Source of the DNA: Chaunax sp. Z400
Taxonomy: Eukaryota; Chordata; Actinopteri; Lophiiformes; Chaunacidae
NCBI GenBank assembly: GCA_037577475.1
Contig: CM075206.1
Span: 11,637,401-11,701,400, forward strand
DNA length: 64,000 bases
Direction: 5' to 3'
Shown here: piece by piece, positions 30,301-42,130 of the stretch
Layout: every line of letters begins with the position of its first letter
Position numbering within the stretch: the stretch's first letter is position 1
Position numbers and translations under genes: made by a program
Notes under the pieces: generated by a model
Database searches by the model: none
What the model was told of the DNA's origin: nothing
What the model saw: only the letters and a program-made list of their open reading frames with translations

Positions 30301-32283
30301 CTAAATCACACAGCAGATGCTGACGTTACTTCTTCTCTACGCTGTTTTAATCTAGTTCATGGGTGAGGGAGGCAACGTCGAAGGACAAAATCACTTGATT
30401 GAGGAGTTCACACACTTCTGTTCTGAATCCCCTAAACGGGAATACGATGGGGGAAGCGAGAATCATTGCGTTTGCTTTCATATATTGGTTCATAATGACA
30501 CATGGAAATACTTCCACTGTAGTTATTGTGCTCAGGTCAAAATCAGGAGGGATTACAACAAAGACTCCGAGCCAGCCTGGGGTATATTAAGCTAACAAAG
30601 AAGCTTCTTGGCTCCTACACCAGACAAACTTCCTGAGTTGTGTCAGAAGGACAGTGAATGAAACGTCGACAAGCATCATCCCTCGTTTTGTGCCGGCTCT
30701 CGTAGAAAACAGTGGTTATTGGTGTTTTGGTGTGCATCACATGCTGATGTGTTTTTCTCTAGCCCCTACAGCTACTGCTAGTAATGGGAGCTATTCTTTA
30801 TGGTTGTGTGGCGTTACATCATTAGGATAAGGTTTCCGTCATCCGTTTGACTTTTATGAGTTTGTGTGAAAGCGCGCTCAGATTCAGAAAGAGAAATGTT
30901 TCATTTATCCAAGTATAACAGATGCATCTGGAATGTGACGCAATTAATCCATGGTCGACCTGACAGTACACACTGCAGGACTGACACACCGCAGGTAGGT
31001 TCAGAACAAAGTAGCCAAAAAGAATTAACGCAGGTTCATAAGTGAGGAGGAAAGAAAAGCTGTCAATATGATAGAGCAGCAGAATTTGTGTGCATCTTCT
31101 GGTTGACCCAAAGTCCCAGAGACAGCAGAGTGCCAACACTGATTAGAGGAAGAGAAACAGCAAGGATTAAACCGCCTCCTACTGTGTGCATGTGTGTGTA
31201 AGTGTGTGTATGTGTTTCTGCAGTATCTGATGTTTAGCAGAGAAGCCAAACCTACAAGGACAAGATAGAAGAGAATAAAAGGATGCAAGTGTTTACAAGG
31301 TTATGTGGCCACACACACACACATACATAAGTTCAAATGCACATGCCTGCAGACACAACAGACACGGATACACAGAAGTACACAAACATGGACACACTTA
31401 CGCATATAGCTATTTCCCAGAGGTGACGAACAGTCAAAACGAAACAACTGCTTCTGATTAATCGGAACAATATGTGAATATGAGCAAGTTGTTATTTCCA
31501 CATTCAACAACAACCCCAGAATAACAATCAGCCCAATTGTATTCCTCTATGCATGAAGTGTATTCTCTTGTTCTCACTCACGATGGATTTAAATTTTTTA
31601 ATTAAGACCCCATTCAAAGAATCATCAGCAAATTCTGATTGTCAAAAGAGGTTAGTTCCCTCCAAAGGTTTGGCTAACAATGTCTGAATGTTTTTGACAG
31701 TCTAAGACATACTAATAATGTTTAATTTCCACTGGGATTAGGGATGAAGAAAGAGGCTATTTTTCTTCACCAAGAAGAGAGTGAAGCTAATTAGGAACAA
31801 AGTAGTCTTTCCCACTTTCTTTCTGTTCATCGTTCAGGTCAAATGAAGTTCCCTATACTGTGACAATATAACATAATAAAATCAAATATTTTAATTGTTA
31901 CCAACACCTCGTTGATGCTACAGTTGACCAGTTTCCATCAATCATGCCACAAGAGTGATGCAACAGGAGCAAAGGTGGGGAACATTTTTATGCGGAGTGG
32001 GATGCTTTTTGTGCTACCACTATTAAGTGGATGAAAACATCCATAGAATAGATCAGAATGTAAACAAAACGTGCAGGTATGACAGGTGGAGCACCGCAGA
32101 CCATGTACCTTTGACTGCAGTCAAAAACACAATTACCAAAAATCATTAACTGTTCTCTGCATGAAATTGATTGAAGCGAGATGTGTTTTTAAAAAAAAAA
32201 ATGCAGATAATATAAAAAGCTTTCCATGCTCGGATCTATTTGATGCTGCAGTGAATTGCACAAAGTGCACCAGCCAGTCAGAA

Positions 32284-32304
32284 CCCCCCCCCCCCCCCCC
32301 CCCC
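32284..32304. repeat. homopolymer C21
   Basis: 21 consecutive C on the plus strand, G21 in the cntnap2 sense RNA. Long G/C homopolymers are rare in vertebrate DNA, and the exact length may be affected by sequencing or assembly error. Confidence 0.9.
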
Positions 32305-34572
32305 AGTGTAAATGTAGTCAAATATCATTCTCACACTCCTTACACTTTTCTCTCCAGTATCATACAATCCTTTCAGTTTCCCTCTATTGCATGCCAGAAC
32401 ATGTCAGCAGTGATGGAGCAGCCTATTCTCACTTGCAGCACGTCAAATGCAGCGGCCTAGTCAGAGGTTCTATGTTTCTGAGCGTGACGCTGTAGTTACT
32501 CCTCCAGCATTGTTTCTGGAAGCGCTCCTCTATACTGCAGTAGCATCAAGACCGAAAAAGGCCAAATGAGTAGGTGGTTGAGATGGCTGGATTGGTCAAA
32601 CTGGTCCCCAGGAGACCAGGGGCCGAGTCCCGCGTGTGACCAGACATCGAATTGGTTTTAATTTATGTTCCATAATTAGCACAATAATGAAAGTTACATA
32701 AGTGACATGATTGAACAAATGTAACTAATGTCTTATTTGACCTTTTCCTAAGCCTAAGTTTAAAAAGAGTCGTTTTGTTACCTTAGTATCCAAAGTGTGA
32801 CAACGTTCATGTCAGCAAGCCTTATTTTGAAAGCCTAACAGGATGTTGCCTATTCATTATTGCTAACTTAACTGCAAAGCACTATGCGTTCAAAACTCAA
32901 GCTAAAGGGGGTAAATAGAAGGAAGTTTGAAGCTTCTATGGCCACTGACTGAGGTGCACTATGCAGTGCATGAGGAAAGGGGGAGCTTTCAGCCACAATA
33001 AAGCAGATACTGTGAATAAAAAAGTTATTTTCTGATTGTTTCATGGTGGCAATGTTCTAAATTGTGTTCCAAAACACGCCCACACCTGAGCACAACCGAG
33101 CAGGAAGGTACCACATTGTTGGATTTTGAATTCCGAAGAAGCGCTCATCAAACACACTTGCAGCTCTTTGCATATCCTTGACACAGTTTTAGACACGTTT
33201 TCACCTGCTCATAGTGCCACCTCACATTCTACATACACGGCTACTGGCCCCACTACCCAAAGGCTGATGTGCGGAAATGTCCCAAAGCCAACAATAACAA
33301 GAAGACAATGTAGGCATTACACAGGGCTCTGCAGACAGTACTGCACACTGATAATTGAGACACTTCAGTCACAAAAAACCTTATTTTTTTCACAATTCTA
33401 ATACTTTTGGAAATATATCCACACATGAAGTGGTTGCACTTGCAGATTTGCACATCACAGTGGAGCACTGGCCTTGGTAAAGGTATGTGCTCTCTGAGTG
33501 CCTTTCTAGTTTTAGATTTTATGTTCCATTTCATCCTCCATTGTTCCATTGTGCATTTCTCTGCAGGACTGCTTGACTTGCTTTAGCAATGTGCCAGTAT
33601 TTCAGACACAAGAGTATCATGGTTCAACAGATATGACAGAGAAATCTTAACAGGTAAGACACCCTTTATCTCATTCTGTGCTGTTCAGCCTTGACTCTTT
33701 TAGTTGTAGGCAAATTCTTCCACGTTAATCTATTTTAAGAGTGCGCTCAAGAGAAAATGCTTTTCGTGCCCCTCTGACTGTTCAAAAGCTATAGACAGTC
33801 AAAAGGGGAAGTTTAATATCATCTGTATTAAAGAACCTTATGGTGATGGGTTGATCCAACCTGTGCTGTTGGCAACGGTTATGCAGTCATACCTCTACAT
33901 CAGCTGAGAATTATTTTTGAAATGAGAGCAGTCCTCTCAGCAGCTGACTTGGAGAAAGTCATTAATGTACATATTTCCTCTTAATTAGGCCACTGTGACT
34001 GCAGTCCTCTTTCTTTGTTCAAAGGTCTCTTTTGTACCTGCAGTTCATCCAGAGCGCTCACACCAGTCTTCTTTTTCCAGTACATGCACTCTGAGGTTGG
34101 AATTCCTTTTTTATGATCTTATTGATCATTCTAAAGCAGAGTCATTTCGCTCCTGACGTCGACCTTTTCAGACTCTTTGTAGAAACTCCTGTTTCTCCCA
34201 CAGTCTGGACTCATGGGGACCAGCTCTCCATTTCGGTACCATTACTCTGTATTATTGAATGATTAACAAAATGATCAAACATCAAAATCTAATGTGGCTT
34301 CAGGGTCAGGTCTTGGATAGATTCATGCTTTTATTAATTAGTCATTTATTGGAGCTTTGCAACAGTTTTATTATAAATCAGTAAACTCCACTATTAAAAG
34401 CACAGATTGAGCACTTACTCAACTACACTGAGTTCTCTGCTAAAGTTGTTTTTGTATGATTTAATCATTTGTTAATTACATTTCAAACGCAGTGCAACTC
34501 CAATACATCAAGCCAATCATCATCAACAACTGCAACTCCACAGTCCACATGTATGCATGACACAACACTTAC

Positions 34573-34700
34573 TATCTCCTTGGCAGCGTAGTGGTCCAAC
34601 AGTTAGCTTAGCTTCAGAGCCCGGTCTGTTGGTGTCACCCACAGCAACCTGGCTGACTGGAAGGTGCTCTTTATTTACCAAGAGACCAGAATCTTCTCTC
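34573..34700 (-). CDS. cntnap2: cntnap2 exon: linker from fibrinogen-like region into LamG3
   Basis: The 128-nt minus-strand exon has acceptor ccctcag and donor GTAAGT. Its first base completes the tryptophan codon TG|G from the exon at 36901-37057, and its last base begins an asparagine codon. It encodes REDSGLLVNKEHLPVSQVAV, then GDTNRPGSEAKLTVGPLRC and QGD. Human CNTNAP2, from memory, reads [20 protein letters not shown] and GDTDRQGSEAKLSVGPLRC, so identity is high. The cysteine in PLRCQGD probably pairs within the fibrinogen-like region. Entry is phase 2 and exit phase 1, so skipping it would shift the frame. Confidence 0.95.
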
Positions 34701-35985
34701 CTGAGGGAGTTGACAGAAACATACAGACAGAGGTAAAAGGAGAATCCAGAAATCTGCAATTCCTGCACCTTTTGCTGTTAATAATTTGTATTTTGTGATT
34801 ACACGGCAACACTATTCCAACTATGCCAACACTGCTTTCTTAGAGTAATTCATTGGGTAGGGAAGGCTATAGTATTAAAGGAGGAAAATGCCCCCTTTTC
34901 ACAGGTATATGAAGCAGAGAAATGGTGTTATAGCAGGATAAACATGTAAAACGTATGATAGCTGTGTGTATATGTTGCATCAAGCAAGATTAAGATTTAT
35001 TACTTATATAAATTATCATGGTTCCACAATAACATTTGACTTTTTTTCCCATTGACGTTACTAGGACATAACTTCCAGTATGTACACTCAATAAGTGTTG
35101 TGCAGATAAATATATATGTATATTTTTTGTTAATTTTACAACAACCTCAACTGTTTAAAGAATAAAGTGATGTTGAAATTATTTTTATTGGGGTTTTTAT
35201 ATAGAGTGACAGCGGATTGATATGAAGGAGTCCAATGCGGGTTAAAATGCAAATTGGCTTGTTTGTTCTACAAGTCTTTTTTTTATAAAATGTCTTAAAC
35301 CTCAGTATGCTGCATTTTTATTAGGGGAGTGTTACGGCCACAGTGTGTCTGTTTGTTTCGTGTTCATGTAGTTGTTATTTCACTGTGGTGCAGTCCTGTT
35401 TAATTGCATAGGAAAACATGACACCAGCTTCTCTGGAGGGGTTGGACATTCAGATCTGTCAATTTATGGATGAGAATGAGATCAAATGAATCAATGAAAA
35501 GAGTTAAATCAAATAATATTATACATATATAAACTAAATGACTACTTTTTTTCTTGCAAACACATGTTAACTAGTCTATTGACAATACCACAACACTACA
35601 AACATTAAATATTCAAATCACAGCATCTTAAGTGGCAATAAGTTTGAAAAAGACATGCTTGAAATTCTGAATTTGATTTCAATTGTTTGCCATTCATTTC
35701 AGTTTGAAAACGAAACTCAAAGATCTAATTTATGGCTTTGTGTACACTTCTGTGTTTCTATGTGCTGCCAAAATATGGGTAATGAATGGAAATAGAGTTA
35801 TGTAGATAATATTTCAAAAAGTCACTCAGCCAAACAATGAGACATTAATGCATACAATATTAATGACGAGAACGAGACAGACCAAGACTTATTTGTAATC
35901 TCATCAGTCTTAGAGATGAAGGGAGGGACATGAAAGCAAATGAAATCCTCTTCTTGCTAACATACAGTATGTACGCACTGGCATG

Positions 35986-36024
35986 CACACACACACGCAC
36001 ACACGCGCACACACACACGCACAC

Positions 36025-36060
<36 letters not shown>
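35986..36060. repeat. interrupted (CA)n with CG units
   Basis: CA array broken by CG and CGCA units (around 35996-36030), an alternating purine-pyrimidine stretch. Confidence 0.93.
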
Positions 36061-36061
<1 letters not shown>

Positions 36062-36464
36062 CAATTGGTTTAATGAGAAGATCCATCACTGGGCTAAAAG
36101 AGCTTTGAAACACAAACTGTTGGCTCTGCAGGCAAACATGTGTCTTAAATAAATGTATCACTGATGGTGGTATCCATCATTCAGTTACTTCAGCCTTTGA
36201 AGTGAGACACATCATCAGACAGTCGGCTAAGGCAAGACTCTGAGCTGACAGATTAATGCAAACATTAGCATCAAAGTAGTGAGAATTTTTGTTTGAAATT
36301 GTCCCATCAAAATCCCCACGGCTGTGACATGTTCAAACTTTAAATATCAGTTTTTTACATAGCAATCCAAGAATGAAATTAAAAGCAGACGTTTAACCAG
36401 TTCCTCTGACCAGCTGCGAAAAACTGTAGGTGGGCTAACTCAAATAGAGATGATTGACAAGGCA

Positions 36465-36700
36465 TTTAAATGTCCAGTGTGTAGGACTTAGGGGGTCTTA
36501 ATTATGTTTTCATAAGTTATAAATTACCTGAAGCTTAGAATTGGACAAACCACACACAGGCTCAAAAGAAGCCCTTTCACATTTTTTGTAGAACACAGCA
36601 GAGGAAGGTGAGATGAGGAGTATTCGGTTGGCTTCAACTATTCTAGCGCACCTGCTTTGTGACTAATAGTAAGAAGCGCATCTTTGCTCCATACATTAAA
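36465..36700. mobile_element. candidate percomorph TIR element (MITE-like), degenerate
   Basis: Begins with AATGTCCAGTGTGTAGGACT, which resembles the terminal repeat of a very abundant percomorph element, followed by a block with AGTATTCGGTTGG and GGTGAGATGAGGAG in an orientation I associate with its internal region. The order looks partly rearranged and the far end is not clear. It sits about 200 nt from an exon. Recognised from memory only. Confidence 0.45.
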
Positions 36701-36900
36701 TAAAACAAAAAAATCTTAATTTTATTATTCATTATTGATTGCAATCACAGGAACTGACCGTTAACTCGGAGCCATGCTCCTTTGTTGCTGCCCAGCTGTT
36801 ACTGCAGACTTTAACCGAAGTCTTTATCTGTAGTGACGTTAATCAATATGATACAAATTGTTTGTGCCCCTGCCAAGCTCTTACCTGCAGTCTGACTTAC

Positions 36901-37057
36901 CATTGTTTGTGGTCTGCATCACAGTTGCAGTCGTACTTGGTGTCGGTGCAGTTCCTGTGGATGCCACAGGCACATTTCTGGATGCCAGGCACTGAGCCCC
37001 CCCAGTAGAAGTGCTTCTCACTGCCTCGACCCACCCACCACGTGTAAGGGGTCCCAT
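36901..37057 (-). CDS. cntnap2: cntnap2 exon: fibrinogen-like region, C-terminal part
   Basis: The 157-nt minus-strand exon has acceptor gctccccag and donor GTAAGT. Its first two bases complete an aspartate codon (G|AT) from an exon outside the window, and it ends TG of a tryptophan codon. It encodes DGTPYTWWVGRGSEKHFYWG, then GSVPGIQKCACGIHRNCTD and YDCNCDADHKQW. The WWVG, YWGG and cysteine-rich KCACG...CNCDAD signature is diagnostic for the fibrinogen-like segment of the CNTNAP family. The NCT sequon is kept as in human CNTNAP2 (from memory). A second GTAAGA lies 16 nt into the intron; using it would add a stop codon at once. Confidence 0.96.
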
Positions 37058-37607
37058 CTGGGGAGCAAGCAAGCAAGCCACACACAAAGAAACAACAATA
37101 CTTAAGTTCCTTTCAAGAGAAAGGAAAGTCATGTCCCTGCTGGTTTCTGGTTGGCTATTACCAAATCAAAGAAAAATAGAGCTGCCAGGAAACAAACTTT
37201 TGTGAAGACAGTTAAATTGTGTTACTAAACTGTCCAAACCCCTTCCCATTACATGTGATGAATTGCTAAATCATTAGCTTTTTGAGTTTTTTTTGTCACA
37301 TTAATATGATTTATATTGACGTGAAGCAGCTGCACGGTGAATGTAATTCATTTACTCTACATGTTTTGCACAGCTGGATGGTGAATGCCTCTTAGAGTGG
37401 CAGGCACGCTTAGTCACAGACCGCACATGTGATTTTTAAAGAACTATTAAAACACAGACTCCACGCTGCATTAACATTTTGCATTATTGCGTGCAAATCT
37501 GCATGTACTTCAATGTTTGTGTGAGCTTACACAGATACTTCTGAGCACAACAACAGATGTGCACAACGCAGGTGTTGAAACAAGTCTTTGTGTGCATGTC
37601 TGCCTGA

Positions 37608-37642
37608 GTGTGTGTGTGTATGTGTGTGTGTGTGTGTGTGTG
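37608..37642. repeat. (GT)n microsatellite with one interruption
   Basis: GT repeat broken by GTATG near 37619. Confidence 0.94.
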
Positions 37643-38192
37643 CTTTAATGAGAGGATAAAAGGTGAAGGATCACCGTTTTTCAATAAGGAATGCAATATT
37701 GTTTTCTCTGCCTTTTGATAATGTAGTCTGGCATGAGAAAGTACCGAGGCAGGTGTAAATATTTTGGTGCCTAGAAATACATCACTCACAATATCAGCAA
37801 GAGAGTATGAAACAATATTATGTTTCCCTCTTTATTCCTGGAAAATAAGCTATGCCAATATCACTTTGCCATATTCCATCAGAGACAATGAAATCTCTTG
37901 AGCTGTAGTTTTTATGGGGAGGGGATTGAAGCAGACTTGATGCAACACAATTGCATTGAGAGGTGTGATATACTGTATTATTACACTTTTGATTTTCTGA
38001 ACTGGGGCTAAACTCCAGGACAAAGCTACAGATGTGTTTATGTGTTTGGCCTTGGTGACCTGTGGGTTTATTGTCGTCATAAAGAGAATTAGCCTCATCT
38101 CTCTTCAGGCCACTGTTCAGACAAGCCATTGTCAATAGGATTAGCTCTGCCTCCTCAAGAGATCTCACAATCCTCTCCCATTCTGTGGAGAC

Positions 38193-38193
<1 letters not shown>

Positions 38194-38233
<40 letters not shown>
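38194..38233. repeat. (TG)20 microsatellite
   Basis: 40 nt of perfect TG; CA repeat in the sense RNA. Confidence 0.97.
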
Positions 38234-38234
<1 letters not shown>

Positions 38235-38989
38235 ACAAGTGTGATCCAAGTTTGCGTTTATGACCTTCACATATAGGTCAGTGAGGTTCCCGACCACAGC
38301 CAGCAAAGCTAAGCCCACAGCTTCCTGAAATGTCATCTATCTTGCCACTACACACAATTAGCAAGTGTCACGTCATCGTCCTTGAAGCTGATCTGAGGCG
38401 GCTTTTCAAAGAGAACCACGAGTGGATGCATTTAAGAAAACTCTGGTTTTTGATCGAAAAGTAACCATTCATGAAAGAAGCGGCCTCGAACAAAACAGGA
38501 TCAGATAAAAAAAAAATGAACCAGAGCGCACACCTCCGATGCCATCGTCACAGAACGTTGAACCATCGGAAAATGGTTTCAGGGTATATCATAACAAAAT
38601 CCTTTTAACAATCCCCATGATGAAACATTTTGTATTATCGATTGTTGCATTGCACCCTAGGCATAGCAAACACTTGATGTCACCATGATGACGTTGCTTT
38701 ATTGGGATTTTAGTTTATGATTTATCAACAAAAAAGCATGGTCTTCCATAATGTCGGATCCGGATATACAACTTCTTACCTTTCACAGATACCGGGATTT
38801 TAATGACTCTGAATCTGGATTTGTCAGCTATATGTCGCTAAACCTCTCCGTTAGCCACCAAATGTACATTTTAATATCCCAGATGATGCAGATGTGGATC
38901 CAGTTGTGCATAGTGGTAAAATAACATGAGTTGTCCATGTTCGGACATTTTTGTTTTGATGTGCCTTTTATTCTTTTATTGTATGACAA

Positions 38990-39195
38990 TGGCAAAATGG
39001 TAAAAAAAGAAAAGAAAAAAAAGTCCCTTTCTTGCAATGTTGACGAAAGTGAAAGAGTGATCCAGAATCTGCATCTCTACCCAGGATCTGCCTAAAAATT
39101 TCAACAAAATCCATGTCAACTTTTCAAGATACAAACAAACAAGACTGATCAAATAACTTCTTCCAACTCTGCTGACAGAGGTAATGAAAAACATC
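38990..39195 (+). mobile_element. degenerate non-LTR retrotransposon 3' tail (RTE/Maui-like)
   Basis: Contains the phrases CAGGATCTGCCTAAAAATTT, TCAACAAAATCCATGTC, AAACAAACAAGACTGATC and CTGACAGAGGTAATGA in order. This resembles the 3' end of RTE-type LINEs common in fish (ACAAACAAAC... followed by GGCGGAGGTAATA). No coding sequence remains. Both the left edge and the family name are tentative. Confidence 0.5.
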
Positions 39196-40119
39196 AATAA
39201 CATCTAATAAGCAACAATAGAACTAAGTGAGAAAAAGAAAAAAGGAATAGACAGAGAGTTTGATTATAACACAATAAAACATTAACATTGATGGAGCAGA
39301 GATAACACACATTAAAGATCAAATTAAAAAGACAGGTCTTTCATTTCTTTTTAAAAAAAATGGCATAAAACAAGTCACAAATGAGGACAAAATGATGAAT
39401 GAAAAGGTTTATAGTAATATATATAGTATATATATATAGTAATAAACATCTCTATAGCAAAGATACGTATACAGTAAAACATAGATGTAAAATCGAACAA
39501 ACAGATGCACCGTCTTGCACTGAGAATAACGTTTCAGGCATATAAACTGGTTAGACTCATGATGATCTGATACAAAAGTGACATTGAAAAGACCACAGTC
39601 ACTGTATCTGAGCCAAAGAAGAACATGCAGTGAGTCTCATTTCCTCTCATTCTGCTTGGCCTCTTATTAATGCTGCCGTGTCACAACACACCTGCTTGGA
39701 GAGTTTACCCTGCTCAGTGTTTTAGACAGATTAGGAGCGAGTCATTTATAATTTCATAAAAATGTCCAACTTAATCCTTCTTTGAACATGTTTTTCTGGG
39801 TGTTTCAAAAACAGAGGAGAGGAGAAGCGGTATAGGAGTAACAGCAGGCCATCAGGATGAATTGGAGCTACTGTATGTATTGTGCCAGTTTAAGTCCCCT
39901 GTGTGATTCCGTTCAAGCTCTGCCAAGACAAACTACTGTGAAGTTGAGTGTGAGGAAGACGGTGGAAGGGAACATGAGAGAGAACGACAGCACGGGTGGA
40001 TGGAGATATATGGGAGGAGAGATAGAATCATACTGGCAGACAGTTCATATGGAGAGCCGCAGAGAGAGGGAACTGCCAAGATGAGGCTCAGCTTGTGTGT
40101 GTGAGATGAATGCATGCGT

Positions 40120-40121
<2 letters not shown>

Positions 40122-40175
<54 letters not shown>
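40122..40175. repeat. (GT)27 microsatellite
   Basis: 54 nt of perfect GT; CA repeat in the sense RNA. Confidence 0.97.
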
Positions 40176-40179
<4 letters not shown>

Positions 40180-41214
40180 AGAACAGAGTATGTGTTTGGA
40201 TGTCCTGCGTTTTCAAAGCAGGTGCACAGTAATTATCAGAAGTCCAAATAGAGTATGGCAGCGACAAGCAACCAAACAAAGAAAAAATTGGAGATTTATC
40301 TGCGTTTGAATATTAAATGGGAAGATTTGGGTTAATTAAAAACATGACTAAATAATATACAGTATATAACATAGGTCTAATCATTATTAGACATTTTAAT
40401 GTGGAAATGCTATATTACATCTTTAATTTTAACAGATTTTTGTAAAATAAAAGCAGTGAAAGAGACGGATGTATGCCTTTTCTTGAGAACTGTGGCACTG
40501 CTCTGTTCCTTAATAAGCTCTGACACGCAGATATCCTGTGTGATTCGATATGACTGATGGAAACATAGGCTGAGACCGAAAGTAATAAACCAGAATGATC
40601 TGTTGCCCCTCAAAAGATTAATAAATAAACACTCCAAGTTCAAAATTGATGTCTGTATCATCTTAACATTTACTCTTCGCATCCATCCTTATCCCTTACA
40701 CACAACAAACATGCTAAATGGTCACAGGAGAGGGAAAAACAGACAGGAATGTGATACGATCTAGGGTTGTGCTCCTCTTCTGTCCACAGGGACAGCCGTG
40801 CAACACGACTTATTGTGCCGGCGTTATTTCATCAAACAAAAACAACCATGCATTCACCCTTACAGACTCTTATCTCCCTTCTTATCTAGAGATTTTAATG
40901 TCTACGGCTTCATAATGTCCTCTATATTACAGACTCACACTCCCGAAGCAAAGACAAATAGAGTGTTCGAGGGGGAAAAGACAAAGAAACAGAGCAGGAT
41001 ATCGGGAGGCTGCGAGATAAGACGAATGACAGTACAAAAAGGAGGACAGCAACGGAAAAAGATAGAGAGCGAGAGAAAAAGCCTGATCCCCGTCTTCACG
41101 GTGATAAGCTAAATCAAATGTTATTCTTATTACTCCTGTCAGGCCTCAGTGGAGTATAAGTATTGTTTTAACTATTTCATCATGTTTTTATCGATGTATG
41201 GGATCTCACTTATT

Positions 41215-41325
41215 TATTTTATTTGCTTCTACTATTTGTTTTAATTGTACAACACTTAGCAACTTTGTTTTTGAAAGGTGCTATTTAAAGAAAAGTTAAT
41301 ATCATTATTATTATATCATTAATGC
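41215..41325 (+). mobile_element. LINE/SINE 3' tail ending in ATT microsatellite
   Basis: The words GTACAACACTTAGCAACTTT and GAAAGGTGCTATTTAAAGAA are followed by ATCATTATTATTATATCATT. This resembles the tail of L2/CR1-type LINEs and derived SINEs, in which an ACTTTG...AAAGGTGCTATATAAATAAAG hairpin precedes a short tandem repeat. Upstream sequence gives no coding match. Confidence 0.5.
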
Positions 41326-42020
41326 TTTTTGTGATTATTTATTGGGTTTCAACAGTTGGTTAATGAAAAATACAGAGAATAAAATTGTAATTGACAACTT
41401 TTGACAGTCCCCAACTCAAGCATCATATTTTGTTCATTGAGAATTTAGCCAGTTGGTGAGTTGGTGGCGATTTGATTTCAGTTATTGAGTTCTCTCTCTC
41501 AAAGCAAAAATGATGAGATGGTTTTGAATCATTAAGCAATGTTTTCCAGGTACTTAGTCATAATGGATGCCCAACATAATAGAAGATTAGGCTGTGTCTT
41601 TATTACACTGTTGTATTGACATTTTTGATGTCAGATCACTATCTTTGAGTCAAAAAAAGATGGTTGCTTAAAAGTTACCTCAGACCTTTCAGTCATAGAT
41701 TGGTTCTTAGTACACAGACAGCTCTCATGATATCAAGGCATCATCACACCCCAGCCAGACAGACCGAACCGATCAGTGGATCCAAAATGGCCCTCGACAC
41801 GCTCAGTCACTCATATCCCCCATCTGGGACATGATGGCTTTTAAGAAAGGTGGTCAGTTGAAGCTGAAATGTCAGAACGCCATTCATAACCCATAGATGT
41901 TCTCATAAAGCTGTCTGAGACGTCACCTTTACTGGAGACATTAAACGGAAAAGAGTGATAATTATTATTTACAATGAATTCCCTCCCTGACCCCGTTGAG
42001 TGACAGGTGTCTGTCAGACA

Positions 42021-42130
42021 GGGCGGCTCAGGCTCAGGAGGTAGAGCGATCGTTCACGAAAGGTTGGTGGTTCGATGACCGGCCCCTGCAAGTCTACAAG
42101 TTGAAGTATCCTTGGTGCAGCCATGTGTAG
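42021..42130 (+). repeat. tRNA-derived SINE-like repeat
   Basis: GGCTCAGGAGGTAGAGCG fits a Pol III A box, and GGTTGGTGGTTCGATGACC about 35 nt downstream fits a B box (GGTTCGATNCC), followed by CTGCAAGTCT and GAAGTATCCTTGG. The sequence matches a repeat abundant in teleosts as I recall it. It cannot be a functional tRNA gene because no complete cloverleaf is visible. The 3' limit is uncertain and may reach about 42200. Confidence 0.65.

Larger units (their letters stand above)
23843..34572 (-). other. cntnap2: 10.7-kb cntnap2 intron
   Basis: Phase 1 intron leading into LamG3. It carries a GGA-rich purine tract at about 24460-24675, a dispersed percomorph-type repeat at about 26880-27060, an A23-class run at 27307-27329 and a C21 run at 32284-32304. 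Most of the rest is AT-rich sequence without recognisable features. The scattered short open frames show no domain. Confidence 0.85.
34701..36900 (-). other. cntnap2: cntnap2 intron (2.2 kb)
   Basis: Phase 2 intron. It contains an interrupted CA/CG repeat at 35986-36060 and a candidate TIR element at about 36465-36700, close to the exon at 36901. The remainder is AT-rich, with no gene seen. Confidence 0.85.

Noticed and set aside
32570..32650. A tRNA-like or SINE promoter around GGTCCCCAGGAGACCAGGGGCCGAGTCC
   Set aside because: The match to an A/B-box pair is weak and a downstream tail is missing, so it cannot be told from chance.
42021..42130. A functional tRNA gene, suggested by A- and B-box-like motifs
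   Set aside because: No complete acceptor stem or anticodon arm can be folded, and the sequence fits a tRNA-derived SINE instead.
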